From contig JAWKWX010000011.1 in the NCBI GenBank assembly GCA_041397305.1, positions 1-64,000 of the forward strand: a DNA stretch of 64,000 bases, given 5' to 3'. Position numbers and translations under genes: made by a program. This document shows, piece after piece, positions 52,716 to 61,583 of the stretch. Source of the DNA: TMP-24 sp041397305 (GTDB lineage Bacteria > Pseudomonadota > Alphaproteobacteria > Rhodobacterales > Rhodobacteraceae). The notes beneath the pieces are model-generated. The model did not search any database. It worked only from the letters and a program-made list of their open reading frames with translations, and was not told where the DNA came from. Within the stretch, counting starts at the first letter, position 1; each line of letters starts with the position of its first letter.

Positions 52716-52749
52716 CATACGTCCAGGCATACGTTCAGGCATACGTTGG
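52716..52749. repeat. Tandem 12-bp repeats near the island right end
   Basis: CATACGTCCAGG (52716-52727), CATACGTTCAGG (52728-52739) and a partial third CATACGTTGG (52740-52749) lie head to tail in the 170-bp gap between mobC and the host aminotransferase. They look like iterons and could be protein-binding sites of the transfer origin or of the recombinase at the right end. Confidence 0.7.
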
Positions 52750-52795
52750 AAACGCCGCAGTCGGAAAAAATTAACCCAGCGTTCGCAAGGACTTG

Positions 52796-54196
52796 TCAGC
52801 CGATCCGGTAGCCTTCTCGCACCAGGTCGTCCGTCACCTTCCGGATCGCCTTTTCCAGCGTCTCGGCGACGAAATCGATCTCGTCCCTCGTGACGATCAG
52901 GGGCGGCGACATCACGTTCAGATGGCCCATCGGCCGGACCATCAGCCCCATCTCCTCCGCCACGTCCGAGATGCGCTTGGATTCGTTCGCCGCGTCCGGC
53001 AGCACCGCCTTCGTGGCCTTGTCGGCGACATTCTCGACGCAAAGCATCAGGCCCCGTCCCCGGACATTGCCGACGAGCGGCAAGGCCTCCAGCTCGCCCA
53101 GGCGGCGCTGGAAATAGGGGCCGATCTCGCGGACATGGGCCAGAATATCCTCCCGCTCCATGATCTCGATGTTCTTGAGTGCCGCCGCGCAGGCGACCGG
53201 ATGGCCGGAATAGGTGAAACCGGCAGTGAACCAGCGCTGGCCGCCCTCGGCCATCACATTCCAGACCCGGTCCGACAGGATCATCGCGCCCAGGGGCTGA
53301 TAGCCCGAGGTCAGGCCCTTGGCCGAACAGATCACGTCGGGCTGCACGCCGAATGCGTCGAGTGAAGCGAACCAGTGGCCGAGGCGGCCAAAGCCCGTCA
53401 CCACCTCATCGGCAATGAAGAGGATCTCGTGACGCTGGCAGATCTCCCACATCCGTTTCAGGTAACCTTCGGGCGGTATGATGATCCCGCCGGAGGCCTG
53501 GACCGGTTCGGCGATGAAGCCGCCGATCCGGTCCGCACCGACACGGGCGATCAGCGCCTCGAACTCGGCGATCAGATCGTCGCAGAATTGCGCCTCGCTC
53601 AGATGCGAGGGCCTGCGGTAGGGATTGGGACAGGACAGATGATGGATGCCCTCGGTCTTGTAGCGGAATTCCTCGACCCGGTCGCCGGGGCGCTTGCCCA
53701 CCGACTGCGCGAGGTAGGTCGAGCCGTGATAGCTGTAGTCGCGCGCCACCACATCGGTCTTCGCCGGATAGCCGCGCGCATGCTGGTAATAGGCGACCAT
53801 CCGCACCGCGGTATCGACGGCGGTCGAGCCGCCGGTGGTGAACATCACCCGGTTCAGATCGCCCGGCGCGATCTCGGCGATCTTGCCCGCGAGCCGCGCG
53901 GAAGGGTCGTTCGTCATGTCCACGAACGTGTTGGAAAAGCCGAGCTTCATCGCCTGATCGGCAATCGCATCCGCCATCTCGCGCCGCCCCAGCCCGATAT
54001 TGGTGCACCAGAGCCCGCCCACCGCGTCGAAATATTTCCGCCCCTCGGCGTCCCAGAGGTAACAGCCCTCGCCCCGGCTGATGACCAGGGCGCCCTTCTC
54101 CTCGAAGGGGCCGAAGTTGGTCCAGGGGTGCAGGGCGTGGGCGCGATCCGTCTCCCACAGCGCCTCGTTCGATCTCGAGTGCACGGCGTGAGTCAT
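52796..54196 (-). CDS. Class III omega-amino acid/amine:pyruvate aminotransferase
   Basis: The 466-residue PLP enzyme has FTTGGSTAVDTAVRMV, ARDYSYHGSTY, the cofactor aspartate in FIADEVVTGFGRLG (Asp263) and Schiff-base lysine Lys293 in ICSAKGLTSGYQPLGA. These enzymes move amino groups from omega-amino acids, polyamines or taurine to pyruvate; the exact amine is not decidable. A 13-bp inverted repeat sits directly upstream of the start, so transcription is likely controlled by a dedicated regulator. It is the first host gene after the island. Confidence 0.88.
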   Translation of the reverse strand: MTHAVHSRSNEALWETDRAHALHPWTNFGPFEEKGALVISRGEGCYLWDAEGRKYFDAVGGLWCTNIGLGRREMADAIADQAMKLGFSNTFVDMTNDPSARLAGKIAEIAPGDLNRVMFTTGGSTAVDTAVRMVAYYQHARGYPAKTDVVARDYSYHGSTYLAQSVGKRPGDRVEEFRYKTEGIHHLSCPNPYRRPSHLSEAQFCDDLIAEFEALIARVGADRIGGFIAEPVQASGGIIIPPEGYLKRMWEICQRHEILFIADEVVTGFGRLGHWFASLDAFGVQPDVICSAKGLTSGYQPLGAMILSDRVWNVMAEGGQRWFTAGFTYSGHPVACAAALKNIEIMEREDILAHVREIGPYFQRRLGELEALPLVGNVRGRGLMLCVENVADKATKAVLPDAANESKRISDVAEEMGLMVRPMGHLNVMSPPLIVTRDEIDFVAETLEKAIRKVTDDLVREGYRIG

Positions 54197-54212
54197 TTTG
54201 AATCTCCAGTCA

Positions 54213-54244
54213 GAATGATTTTGACAGCATAGTCAAAATCATTC
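54213..54244. promoter_or_regulatory. Perfect 13-bp inverted repeat upstream of the aminotransferase
   Basis: GAATGATTTTGAC (54213-54225) and GTCAAAATCATTC (54232-54244) are exact reverse complements with a 6-bp spacer, 17 bp before the start codon. A second palindrome, TTTGATCAAA, is at 54262-54271. The repeat is AT-rich in a GC-rich genome and is best read as an operator for a dimeric or tetrameric regulator (Lrp/AsnC, GntR/MocR or similar). Confidence 0.8.
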
Positions 54245-54326
54245 CGAAGGCAACCGGATTTTTTGATCAAATAAAGCCACACAGCGCGGCGGCGGTCGCC
54301 TGACCCTCCGCCGCCGCCGATCCGGC

Positions 54327-55961
54327 TCAGCGCGACTTGAACAGGCCGCCCAGCACGCCCCGGATCAGCGCCCGCCCGGCGCTGGAGCCGATCTGGCGGG
54401 CGAGGCTTTTGCCGAAGGTGGCCGCGATGCTGTCGGAGCGGGAAGAGGAAGAGGTCCGGCGCGGCGTCTCCGCCCGGCCCCAGGGACTTGCATCGTCATA
54501 CCGGCGGCCCTGCTTGTATTCGCGCGCCGCTTCCTTCTCGCGCGCGACCTTTTCCTCGGCCTCGGCGGCTTCTTTCGCCGCCGCGTCGGCCCGCGCCTTG
54601 AGTAGCTCGAAGGCCGATTCCCGGTCGATCTCGCGTTCGTACTTGCCCGCAAGCCCGCCCTCGGCCATCACTTGCGCCCGCTCCTCCGGGCTGATCACGC
54701 CAAGACGGCTTTCCGGCGGCCGGATCAGCGTGCGTTCGACCATCCCCGGCGCGCCCTTGGCTTCGAGGAAGGAGGTCACGGCCTCGCCCGTGCCCACTTC
54801 CTTGATCGCGGTTTCCGTGTCGAAACGCGGATTCGGGCGGTAGTTTTCGGCCGCGCGGCGCAGGTCCTGCTGATCCTTCGCGGTGAAGGCGCGCAGCCCA
54901 TGCTGCACGCGGTTGCCAAGCTGGCCGAGCACGTCGTCGGGAATGTCGGCCGGATTCTGGGTGACGAAATAGACCCCCACGCCCTTAGACCGGATCAGCC
55001 GCGCCACTTGCTCGACCTTGTCCACCAAGGCCTTCGGCGCATCGTCGAACAGCAGGTGCGCCTCGTCGAAGAAGAAGACAAACTTCGGCCGCTCCGGATC
55101 GCCGACCTCGGGCAGCGTCTCGAAGAGTTCCGACAGGAGCCACAGAAGGAAGGTCGCATAGAGCCGGGGCGAGCCCATCAGCTTGTCCGCGGCAAGGATG
55201 TTGATCTGGCCGCGCCCGTCGGGACCAACGCGCATCATGTCGAAAAGATCGAGCGCCGGTTCCCCGAAAAGCTTCAACCCCCCCTGATTTTCCAGAACCA
55301 GCAGCTGGCGCTGGATCGCGCCGATGGTGGCGGGCGCGACATTGCCGTAGCGCAGTCCGATCTCGGCGGCGTTCTGGCCGATCCACACGAGCATCGCCTG
55401 CAGGTCCTTCAGGTCGAGCAGCGCCAGCCCTTCCTCATCGGCGATGCGGAAGGCGATGTTCAGAACCCCTTCCTGCGCATCGCTCAGATCCATGAGGCGA
55501 GACAGCAGCAGCGGACCCATCTCGGAGATGGTGGTGCGGACCGGGTGGCCCTGTTCGCCGAAAATATCCCAGAAGACGGTCGGGAAGGCGCGGTAGGACA
55601 GCTCGAACCCGATGGTCGCGGCGCGCTTGAGGAAGGCATCGTGCAGCTTGTGACTTTCAGAGCCTGCCCGCGCGAGCCCGGCAAGATCGCCCTTCACATC
55701 TGCCATGAAGACCGGAACGCCCGCAGTCGAGAACCCTTCGGCGAGGATCTGCAAGGTCACCGTCTTGCCGGTGCCGGTCGCCCCGGCGATCAGCCCGTGA
55801 CGGTTGCCATACTTCAGCAAGAGCTCCTGCGGGACGGCATAAGCCTCTCCTCCTCCCCCGGCAAAAAGGCCGTTTTCGGTCAGTTCGGTCGGCACGCGCA
55901 CATCCTCCAAGATCACGATTGACGGCGGTCGGCATGAGGCCCGTCCGCCGCGATACGGCAT
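54327..55961 (-). CDS. HerA/YjgR-type ATPase (DUF853)
   Basis: The 544-residue protein has Walker A LIAGATGTGKTVTLQ (about 58-72), MADVKGDLAGLA, Walker B KFVFFFDEAHLLFDDAPKAL and the arginine-finger-type SKGVGVYFVTQNPADIPDDV. It ends with a charged helical region (AAKEAAEAEEKVAREKEAAR) and GSSAGRALIRGVLGGLFKSR. It matches the house-keeping DUF853 branch of HerA-like helicases found in many proteobacteria; function is unclear. The true start may be a GTG at VRVPTELTEN. It is not linked to a defence partner here. Confidence 0.88.
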   Translation of the reverse strand: MPYRGGRASCRPPSIVILEDVRVPTELTENGLFAGGGGEAYAVPQELLLKYGNRHGLIAGATGTGKTVTLQILAEGFSTAGVPVFMADVKGDLAGLARAGSESHKLHDAFLKRAATIGFELSYRAFPTVFWDIFGEQGHPVRTTISEMGPLLLSRLMDLSDAQEGVLNIAFRIADEEGLALLDLKDLQAMLVWIGQNAAEIGLRYGNVAPATIGAIQRQLLVLENQGGLKLFGEPALDLFDMMRVGPDGRGQINILAADKLMGSPRLYATFLLWLLSELFETLPEVGDPERPKFVFFFDEAHLLFDDAPKALVDKVEQVARLIRSKGVGVYFVTQNPADIPDDVLGQLGNRVQHGLRAFTAKDQQDLRRAAENYRPNPRFDTETAIKEVGTGEAVTSFLEAKGAPGMVERTLIRPPESRLGVISPEERAQVMAEGGLAGKYEREIDRESAFELLKARADAAAKEAAEAEEKVAREKEAAREYKQGRRYDDASPWGRAETPRRTSSSSRSDSIAATFGKSLARQIGSSAGRALIRGVLGGLFKSR

Positions 55962-56054
55962 CAGAATACATTCTTAACCTTGCATTGCCATAGTGGCCTT
56001 CATCCCGGACGCGCCCTTGCGCGGAAAGGATATGACTTCCTCCCTGTCAGACTG

Positions 56055-56082
56055 GCCGCGCCACATTCGGCGCGGCTTTTTT
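56055..56082 (+). terminator. Strong intrinsic terminator without an upstream annotated gene
   Basis: GCCGCGCC/GGCGCGGC around ACATTC is followed directly by TTTTTT on the plus strand. The only plus-strand sequence upstream is the 93-bp gap after the divergent HerA start, so it may end a small RNA or leaderless micro-ORF beginning near 56000. Confidence 0.85.
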
Positions 56083-56370
56083 CGTGACTTTTCCGTCAAC
56101 TATCGGTTTACCGATGCGTCCATTTTTCATGTTGACGAACAAGGGAAAGCCTTCTAGCGTCACGACCAATGAGATAGTCGGCCCGTCCGACAGGGAGCGA
56201 GAAATGGACCGGGACCCTTCATCGGGTCCCGTTCTGCTTTGGGTGGACCCGCATCGGCCTTGGCGGTTTTCCGCTGCCCGAATTGTCTCGTCCGCCGCTT
56301 TTGCCCCTGACAGTCGCGGAACCCCATGATAAGGCACGGGGCCAACAGAAACCTTCGACGGACCTCACCC

Positions 56371-57000
56371 ATGACCGTTGCCGCCCGCTCGCTCCTCCTG
56401 CCGCTCGTGCTGAGCCTCTCGCTCGGCCAGATGGCCCTCGCGCAGGACACCACGACCGAGAATCCCAACGTCACCGCGGCACCGGCCGCCGACCAGCCGG
56501 TTACCGGGACGGAACTGAACATGGGCCAGGACGTGGCCAATGTCGCCGAACCCTATGTCAAGTCGACCCACGGCGACTGGCAGCTGCGCTGCATCCGCAC
56601 CCAGGACGGGTCGGACCCTTGCGAGATCTATCAGCTCCTGAAGGATGCCAAGGGCAATTCGGTGGCCGAGATCACCATGGTCGCGCTGCCGGACGGCGGC
56701 CAGGCCGTTGCCGGGGCCACGGTCATCGTGCCGCTCGAGACGCTCCTGCCGCAGGAACTGCGCCTCGCGATCGACGGCGGCACCCCGAAGAGCTATCCCT
56801 ACAGCTTCTGCGCGACGGTCGGCTGTTTCTCGCGGATCGGCTTCACCGGCGAAGAGATCGAGAAGATGAAGAAGGGCAACAAGGCCACGATCTCGGTCGT
56901 GCCGATCGCCGCGCCCGACAAGATCGTTTCGGTCGACATCTCGCTCAAGGGCTTCACCGACGCGCTCACCGCCGTGAAGGCCGAGATGCCGAAGCCCTGA
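56371..57000 (+). CDS. Invasion-associated locus B (IalB) family exported protein
   Basis: From MTVAARSLLLPLVLSLSLGQ (56371) the 209-residue protein has a signal peptide ending in ALAQD. The mature domain has YVKSTHGDWQLRCIRTQDGS and DPCEIYQLLKDAKG, then FCATVGCFSRIGFTGEEI. The four cysteines (two pairs) and the THGDW-x-x-x-C motif define the IalB family. Such proteins are periplasmic in many alphaproteobacteria; the name comes from Bartonella invasion genes and does not imply pathogenicity. A bidirectional terminator follows. Confidence 0.88.
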   Translation: MTVAARSLLLPLVLSLSLGQMALAQDTTTENPNVTAAPAADQPVTGTELNMGQDVANVAEPYVKSTHGDWQLRCIRTQDGSDPCEIYQLLKDAKGNSVAEITMVALPDGGQAVAGATVIVPLETLLPQELRLAIDGGTPKSYPYSFCATVGCFSRIGFTGEEIEKMKKGNKATISVVPIAAPDKIVSVDISLKGFTDALTAVKAEMPKP

Positions 57001-57025
57001 GCCTCAGGTATTCGACCCTGAATGG

Positions 57026-57050
57026 CGCCGCCCCTCGGGGCGGCGTTTTC
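57026..57050. terminator. Terminator between the convergent IalB and ketoacyl synthase genes
   Basis: CGCCGCCCC (57026-57034) pairs with GGGGCGGCG (57037-57045) around TC, followed by TTTTC on the plus strand. The two genes converge here. Confidence 0.85.
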
Positions 57051-57053
57051 GTT

Positions 57054-58244
57054 TCACGCCCGGCGCAGCGCCAGGACCGCATTGAGCCCGCCGAAGGCGA
57101 AGGCATTCGCGAGGCAGGCAGAAACCTTGGCCGCCCGCGCGGCGCCGCGAACCAGATCAAGGCCGCAGTCCGGATCTGGATCATCGCACCCGACGGTCGG
57201 CGCGATCCCCTCGCCCCGAAGCGCGGCGAGGCAAGCGAGCAGTTCCACCGCCCCCGCCGCACCCATCAGATGGCCGTGCGCGCCCTTGGTCGAGGAGACG
57301 GGCACGCCGTGCGGCAAGACCGCGCGGATCGCCTCGGCCTCCGTCCGGTCGTTGGCGCGGGTGCCGGTGCCGTGGGCCTTCACATAACCGACGTCCCCGG
57401 CCCTCAGCCCCGCGTCATCGAGTGCGCCGCGCATTGCCGCCGCCGCGCCCGCAGCCGAGGGCAGGACCATGTCGGACGCATCCGCGTTCATGAAAAAGCC
57501 CGCAATCTCGGCAAGGACACGCGCGCCGCGCGCCAGTGCCGCCTCCCGCTCCTCCAGCAAGTAGACCGCCGCCCCCTCGCCCATCACCAGCCCGCTCCTC
57601 GCCCGGTCGAAGGGGCGGCAGCCCTCGGGCGACAGGACGCGCAGCCCCTCCCAGGCCTTCAGCCCGCCGAAGGTCAGCATCGCATCCGTTCCCCCCGCCA
57701 GCATCGCGGGTGCCACGCCCGCGCGGATCATCTGGAAGGCCAGGCCGATCGCATGGTTCGCCGACGCACAGGCGGACGAGACGGCAAAGGTCGGACCGTG
57801 GCAGCCGAACGCGATACCGATGCGGCTGGCGGGCGCATTCATCATCAGGCGCGGCACGGTAAAGGGATGCACGCGCTCTCGCCCTTCGGCATAGACGGCG
57901 CGATAGGCCGCCTCTGCAGTCTCGTGCCCGCCGCCCGCCGTGCCGATGATCACGCCGGTTCCGCTTGGCAGCGCCACAAGCCCCGAGACCGCGACCGCCT
58001 GTCGGGCGGATACCAGCGCGAACTGTGTCGCCCGGTCGAGAAGCGCCAGATCGCGCCGGTCGAAATGCGCGGCCGCATCGAAGCCGGTGACGGGGGCGCC
58101 GATCCGGACCGCCAGCCGTTCGGCGCCCGGAATATCAAGCTTGCCGATGGCCGCGCGTCCGGAGAGCAGACCGGCGACGGTCTCGCTTGCCGAATGACCC
58201 AGCGGATTGACCGTTCCCGCGCCGGTAATGACCACGCGCCGCAT
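57054..58244 (-). CDS. Beta-ketoacyl-ACP synthase (FabF-like)
   Basis: The 396-residue condensing enzyme has active-site Cys159 in FAVSSACASANHAIG, and the two histidines in VKAHGTGTRANDRTEAEA and SSTKGAHGHLMGAAGAVELL. It follows an acyl carrier protein gene by six bases and, before that, lpxD, all on the minus strand. The trio suggests a dedicated acyl chain elongation for lipid A or a similar lipid rather than bulk fatty-acid synthesis. Confidence 0.92.
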   Translation of the reverse strand: MRRVVITGAGTVNPLGHSASETVAGLLSGRAAIGKLDIPGAERLAVRIGAPVTGFDAAAHFDRRDLALLDRATQFALVSARQAVAVSGLVALPSGTGVIIGTAGGGHETAEAAYRAVYAEGRERVHPFTVPRLMMNAPASRIGIAFGCHGPTFAVSSACASANHAIGLAFQMIRAGVAPAMLAGGTDAMLTFGGLKAWEGLRVLSPEGCRPFDRARSGLVMGEGAAVYLLEEREAALARGARVLAEIAGFFMNADASDMVLPSAAGAAAAMRGALDDAGLRAGDVGYVKAHGTGTRANDRTEAEAIRAVLPHGVPVSSTKGAHGHLMGAAGAVELLACLAALRGEGIAPTVGCDDPDPDCGLDLVRGAARAAKVSACLANAFAFGGLNAVLALRRA

Positions 58245-58250
58245 CGGGCC

Positions 58251-58520
58251 TCAGCCCCGCGCGCGGACAAGCGCCTCGACCTCGGCGATGATCTCACCCA
58301 CCGTTGCCGTGCCGAAGGCGCTTGCCTCTGGCCTGTTGGCGTTGAAGGGAACGGTGATCCCGAAGCGCTCCTCGATGGCGAAGATCGCCTCGACAAGCCC
58401 GAGACTGTCGAGACCGAGGTCGCTCGCAGGCAGGTCGCCACGCACCTGAGCGGGATCGAGCAACGCCTCGCGTGCGAGGATCGCGGTCACTTCCGCGGCG
58501 ACATCAGCCCTCACTGCCAT
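58251..58520 (-). CDS. Acyl carrier protein
   Basis: From MAVRADVAAEVTAILAREAL (58520) the 89-residue protein has DLGLDSLGLVEAIFAIEERF with Ser39 as the phosphopantetheine site. It overlaps the lpxD end by 17 bp and precedes the ketoacyl synthase. It is a specialised ACP rather than the house-keeping AcpP, judged by context and by the divergent C-terminus (ANRPEASAFGTATVGEIIAE). Confidence 0.9.
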   Translation of the reverse strand: MAVRADVAAEVTAILAREALLDPAQVRGDLPASDLGLDSLGLVEAIFAIEERFGITVPFNANRPEASAFGTATVGEIIAEVEALVRARG

Positions 58521-59622
58521 CGTCCCTCGTGTCGAAGCGCGCCCTGAGGTCGGCCACCTGCGCGAAGAGACGCGGCAGGCGGCGGATGTTCTTCCAGGCG
58601 TCGATATGGCTTTCCATCCTGATCGCCGGATAGCCAAGCAGCACCCGGCCCGCAGGCGCGTTCGACAGGATCTTGGTCGCGCCACCCGCGATCACATCGT
58701 CCCCCACGAAAAGATTGTCGCCCACGCCGCACTGGCCACCCAGTACCACCCGGTCCCCGACCCGCGTCGATCCGGCGATGCCGACCTGACCGCAAAGCAG
58801 GCAGTCGCGCCCGACCGTCACGTTGTGGGCGACATGGACAAGGTTGTCGAGCTTGGTGCCAGACCCGATCCGGGTGGCGCGGATCGTGCCCCGGTCGATG
58901 GTGCTGTTGGCGCCCAGTTCCACATCGTCGCCGATCTCGACCGTGCCAAGAGAATGGATGCGGAGCCAGTTCTGTTCCGTCACGCCTCCGCGTTCACCGA
59001 GCGTCTCGCGGATCTCCTCGACGCCGGATTTCTTCTCGGTCACGAAGGAAAAACCGTCCGATCCGATCACCGCGCCGGGCTGGCAGATGAAACGATCGCC
59101 GATCCGGACCCGCGCCCCGATGCGGGCACCGGTCAGGATCAGGGCGTCGGTGCCGATCTCGGCGCCTTCGGCGATGGTCACATGACTGGCGATCCGGGCA
59201 TTCGCCCCGATCCGGACCTCGCGGCCGATGGTCACGAAGGCACCTATGGCCGCGCCGGGGGCGATGCTGGCGCTGGGGTCGATCACGGCGCTTGGATGGA
59301 TGCCCGGCGCGATCGCGGGCCCCGGATCGAAAAGCCGCGTGAGACCCGACATCGCCAGCCGCGGCCGCCCGATCAGGATCGCGGCCCTCAGGCCCAACGC
59401 CTGCCAGTCGGCGTCGGCCCAGAGGACCGCCGCGCGCGCCAGTCCCTGCGCAAGGCCGGGCGCATATTTGGGGTCCATGGCCAGCGCCAGCTGATCCGGC
59501 CCGGCCCCGGCCGGTTCGGCAGCGCCGGTCACCCGCAGGTGAGTGTCGCCCACGGCCCTACCGCCGATGGCACGGGCGATCTCGTCCAGGCTGTGGCCGG
59601 TCATGGTCTTGGGCATGGGCAC
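58504..59622 (-). CDS. lpxD: UDP-3-O-acylglucosamine N-acyltransferase LpxD
   Basis: The protein has an N-terminal uridine-binding domain and a left-handed beta-helix of hexapeptide repeats (IHPSAVIDPSASIAPGAAIG, ANSTIDRGTIRATRIGSGTK), the catalytic-histidine block LVHVAHNVTVGRDC and a C-terminal helix. LpxD adds the N-linked 3-hydroxyacyl chain in lipid A synthesis from an ACP-bound donor. The classical neighbours (bamA, fabZ, lpxA) are absent; instead an ACP and a ketoacyl synthase follow. It may be a second copy. The likely start is MTGHSLDEIARAIG, six codons into the frame. Confidence 0.92.
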   Translation of the reverse strand: MPMPKTMTGHSLDEIARAIGGRAVGDTHLRVTGAAEPAGAGPDQLALAMDPKYAPGLAQGLARAAVLWADADWQALGLRAAILIGRPRLAMSGLTRLFDPGPAIAPGIHPSAVIDPSASIAPGAAIGAFVTIGREVRIGANARIASHVTIAEGAEIGTDALILTGARIGARVRIGDRFICQPGAVIGSDGFSFVTEKKSGVEEIRETLGERGGVTEQNWLRIHSLGTVEIGDDVELGANSTIDRGTIRATRIGSGTKLDNLVHVAHNVTVGRDCLLCGQVGIAGSTRVGDRVVLGGQCGVGDNLFVGDDVIAGGATKILSNAPAGRVLLGYPAIRMESHIDAWKNIRRLPRLFAQVADLRARFDTRDDGSEG

Positions 59623-59647
59623 TCCCGCGCGGTCTCAGCGCCGAGAT

Positions 59648-61282
59648 TTACCCCTGAACCGCCGGCAAGGCCACCCCGGCCGCGCGCATCGCCTCGAAGA
59701 TCGCCGCATCGCGCCCGTAGACGTCCCGGCGATATTCGATATGGCCCTCGGCATTCGGCCAGGCGGTGAAATAGACCAGATGCACCGGCACCGGCTGATC
59801 CAGCGTCACGACGCTTTCCTTGCGGGTCCTGAGATAGCTCTCAAAGAGGCCCTGGGGATCGTCTGTCTGGCGCGCAAGCAGCACATAGGCCAGATCGAAC
59901 GGCCGTCCGAGGCGGATGCAGCCATGGCTGAAGGCGCGGACCTCTTTCTGGAAAAGCGGCTTTTGCGGCGTGTCATGCAGATAGATGTTCCACTGGTTGG
60001 GGAACATGAACTTGACAAGGCCAAGCGCATTGCCATCGGACGGCGCCTGGCTCATCGAGAAGGGGAAGTTCCGCTCGGTGAACTGGGTGAAATCGACCGC
60101 GGCGCGGTCCACCTGCCGGCCGGAGCGGTCGACGATCCTCAGATGGCCCGCCGCATTGGGGTTCTTCTGCAGCATTGGCAGATATTCCTTGACCGTGATC
60201 GAGCGCGGCACGTTCCAGGTCGGATTGATGACCATGAACTCCATCTGGTCGGAAAATTCCGGGCTGCGGGTATCTTTGCGGTTCTGACCGACGACAGTGA
60301 CGGTTTCGAACGTCACGCGCCCGTCGTCCACGACCTTGGCGGTGAAATCGGGCAGGTTGACCCAGATGTGACGCGAACCGAGCGGCAGGCCGTTCATCCA
60401 GCGCAAACGTTCCATGGCGACGAGAACCGATTCCAGCCGCTCTTCAGGGCTGCGGTTGACTTCGGCGATCGTACCGTCGCCCGCGACCCCGTCGGGCGTC
60501 AGTCCGTTGTCGATCTGGAAACGTTGCAGGGCCCGGCTAAGCTCGCCATCGAAAGTGGCGTTCGAATTCGGCGCGAGGTAGCCGAGCGCGATCAGCCGGT
60601 CGCGGAGCGCGATCACACCGGCGCCCTCGTCACCCGGCGTCAGCTTGCCCGCCGGGACCTTCGGCCCCCAGCCGCCGGCATTGATGGCGGCAACCAGACT
60701 GAGGCGCGCTTTCTGCAGCGCGGAATATTCCGGCGCCGCGGGCGGAAGCGAGGAAATGAAGGCCACCGGATCGGCGGCGGCGAATCCGTCGAGCTGGGCG
60801 CGCGCATCCTTGCGCGGCACCTCGCGGACGATCGTCGGGTCGATGGCGGCGGGGGTCAGAAAGCCGGTCTGCACATCGCGCGCATAGGCCAGAAAGGCGC
60901 GGGTCACATCAACCTCGAGACGTGCGCGCTGCGCCTCGGACTGGACTGCGAAGAAGCGCTGCATCAACGCCTCGGCCCCGTATTTCGCGGCAGGCAGCCC
61001 ATGATCGCCCGCCTCGGCCAGCGCAAGGAACAGGGCTTCGCGCCGCCGTGCATCCCCCGGTCCGGTCCAGAGGGTCGCAAAGCCGTGGTCGCGGTAGAAA
61101 CCGGAGATCGCCGCATCATCGGTCGCCGCCTCGGTCAGGACCGTCTGGAAGGTCGTGGTCTGCGCGTCGGCGGCGTCCGGAATACCCAGGGACAGAAACG
61201 CCGCGAGCGGCAGGGCCAGAACGACGGAAGTGCCGCAGGACAGGCGGCGACAGACATGGGAAATGGCTCCCGCGGGGGTCAT
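59648..61282 (-). CDS. L,D-transpeptidase (YcbB-like)
   Basis: The start at 61282 (MTPAGAISHVCRRL) gives a signal peptide ending DAADAQ and about 544 residues. A peptidoglycan-binding domain (GELSRALQRFQIDNGLTPDG) precedes the YkuD catalytic domain with QWNIYLHDTPQ and the nucleophile motif AFSHGCIRLGRPFDLA. These enzymes make 3-3 cross-links in peptidoglycan or attach lipoproteins. A longer upstream frame start is not needed. The gene is divergent from a DUF882 peptidase-like gene with a related envelope role. Confidence 0.92.
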   Translation of the reverse strand: MTPAGAISHVCRRLSCGTSVVLALPLAAFLSLGIPDAADAQTTTFQTVLTEAATDDAAISGFYRDHGFATLWTGPGDARRREALFLALAEAGDHGLPAAKYGAEALMQRFFAVQSEAQRARLEVDVTRAFLAYARDVQTGFLTPAAIDPTIVREVPRKDARAQLDGFAAADPVAFISSLPPAAPEYSALQKARLSLVAAINAGGWGPKVPAGKLTPGDEGAGVIALRDRLIALGYLAPNSNATFDGELSRALQRFQIDNGLTPDGVAGDGTIAEVNRSPEERLESVLVAMERLRWMNGLPLGSRHIWVNLPDFTAKVVDDGRVTFETVTVVGQNRKDTRSPEFSDQMEFMVINPTWNVPRSITVKEYLPMLQKNPNAAGHLRIVDRSGRQVDRAAVDFTQFTERNFPFSMSQAPSDGNALGLVKFMFPNQWNIYLHDTPQKPLFQKEVRAFSHGCIRLGRPFDLAYVLLARQTDDPQGLFESYLRTRKESVVTLDQPVPVHLVYFTAWPNAEGHIEYRRDVYGRDAAIFEAMRAAGVALPAVQG

Positions 61283-61583
61283 CGAAACCTCAATAACTAT
61301 GCGTCTCCAGAATACAGGCTTGAAACGTTTGGCAAAGCTCTCCAAGGGCGATTCGGCACGCAGCCCACAAAATCTCGCGGATTGCGGATTTTGGGCCACT
61401 AATCCGGCGATCCGTTCACGCGACCGTGATCTGAGCGGGATTCTGCCGAAAGTCCTTATTTTCCTCTACGTGGACAATTCCGTGGTTGGCAGGCGAATCT
61501 TCCCGTGGCATAAAAAGCGCGCGCTTGGGGATAAGTTGCACCAAAATCCGCCACTTAAGCGGAACGGGACAGGACGGATAGAT
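61283..61583. promoter_or_regulatory. Divergent promoter region
   Basis: A 300-bp gap between two oppositely directed envelope genes; it must hold both promoters. It is more AT-rich than its surroundings (for example near 61441-61520). I do not assign boxes. Confidence 0.5.

Noticed and set aside
54327..55961. HerA defence ATPase
   Set aside because: The protein matches the housekeeping DUF853/YjgR branch and has no SIR2, DUF or nuclease partner next to it; it lies outside the island.
56283..58547. 754-codon plus-strand open frame
   Set aside because: Runs through the IalB-like gene in another frame and antisense to the ketoacyl synthase; composition is shadow-like.
59543..61402. 619-codon plus-strand open frame
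   Set aside because: Antisense to the L,D-transpeptidase with its SHGCIR motif; no domain in the translation.
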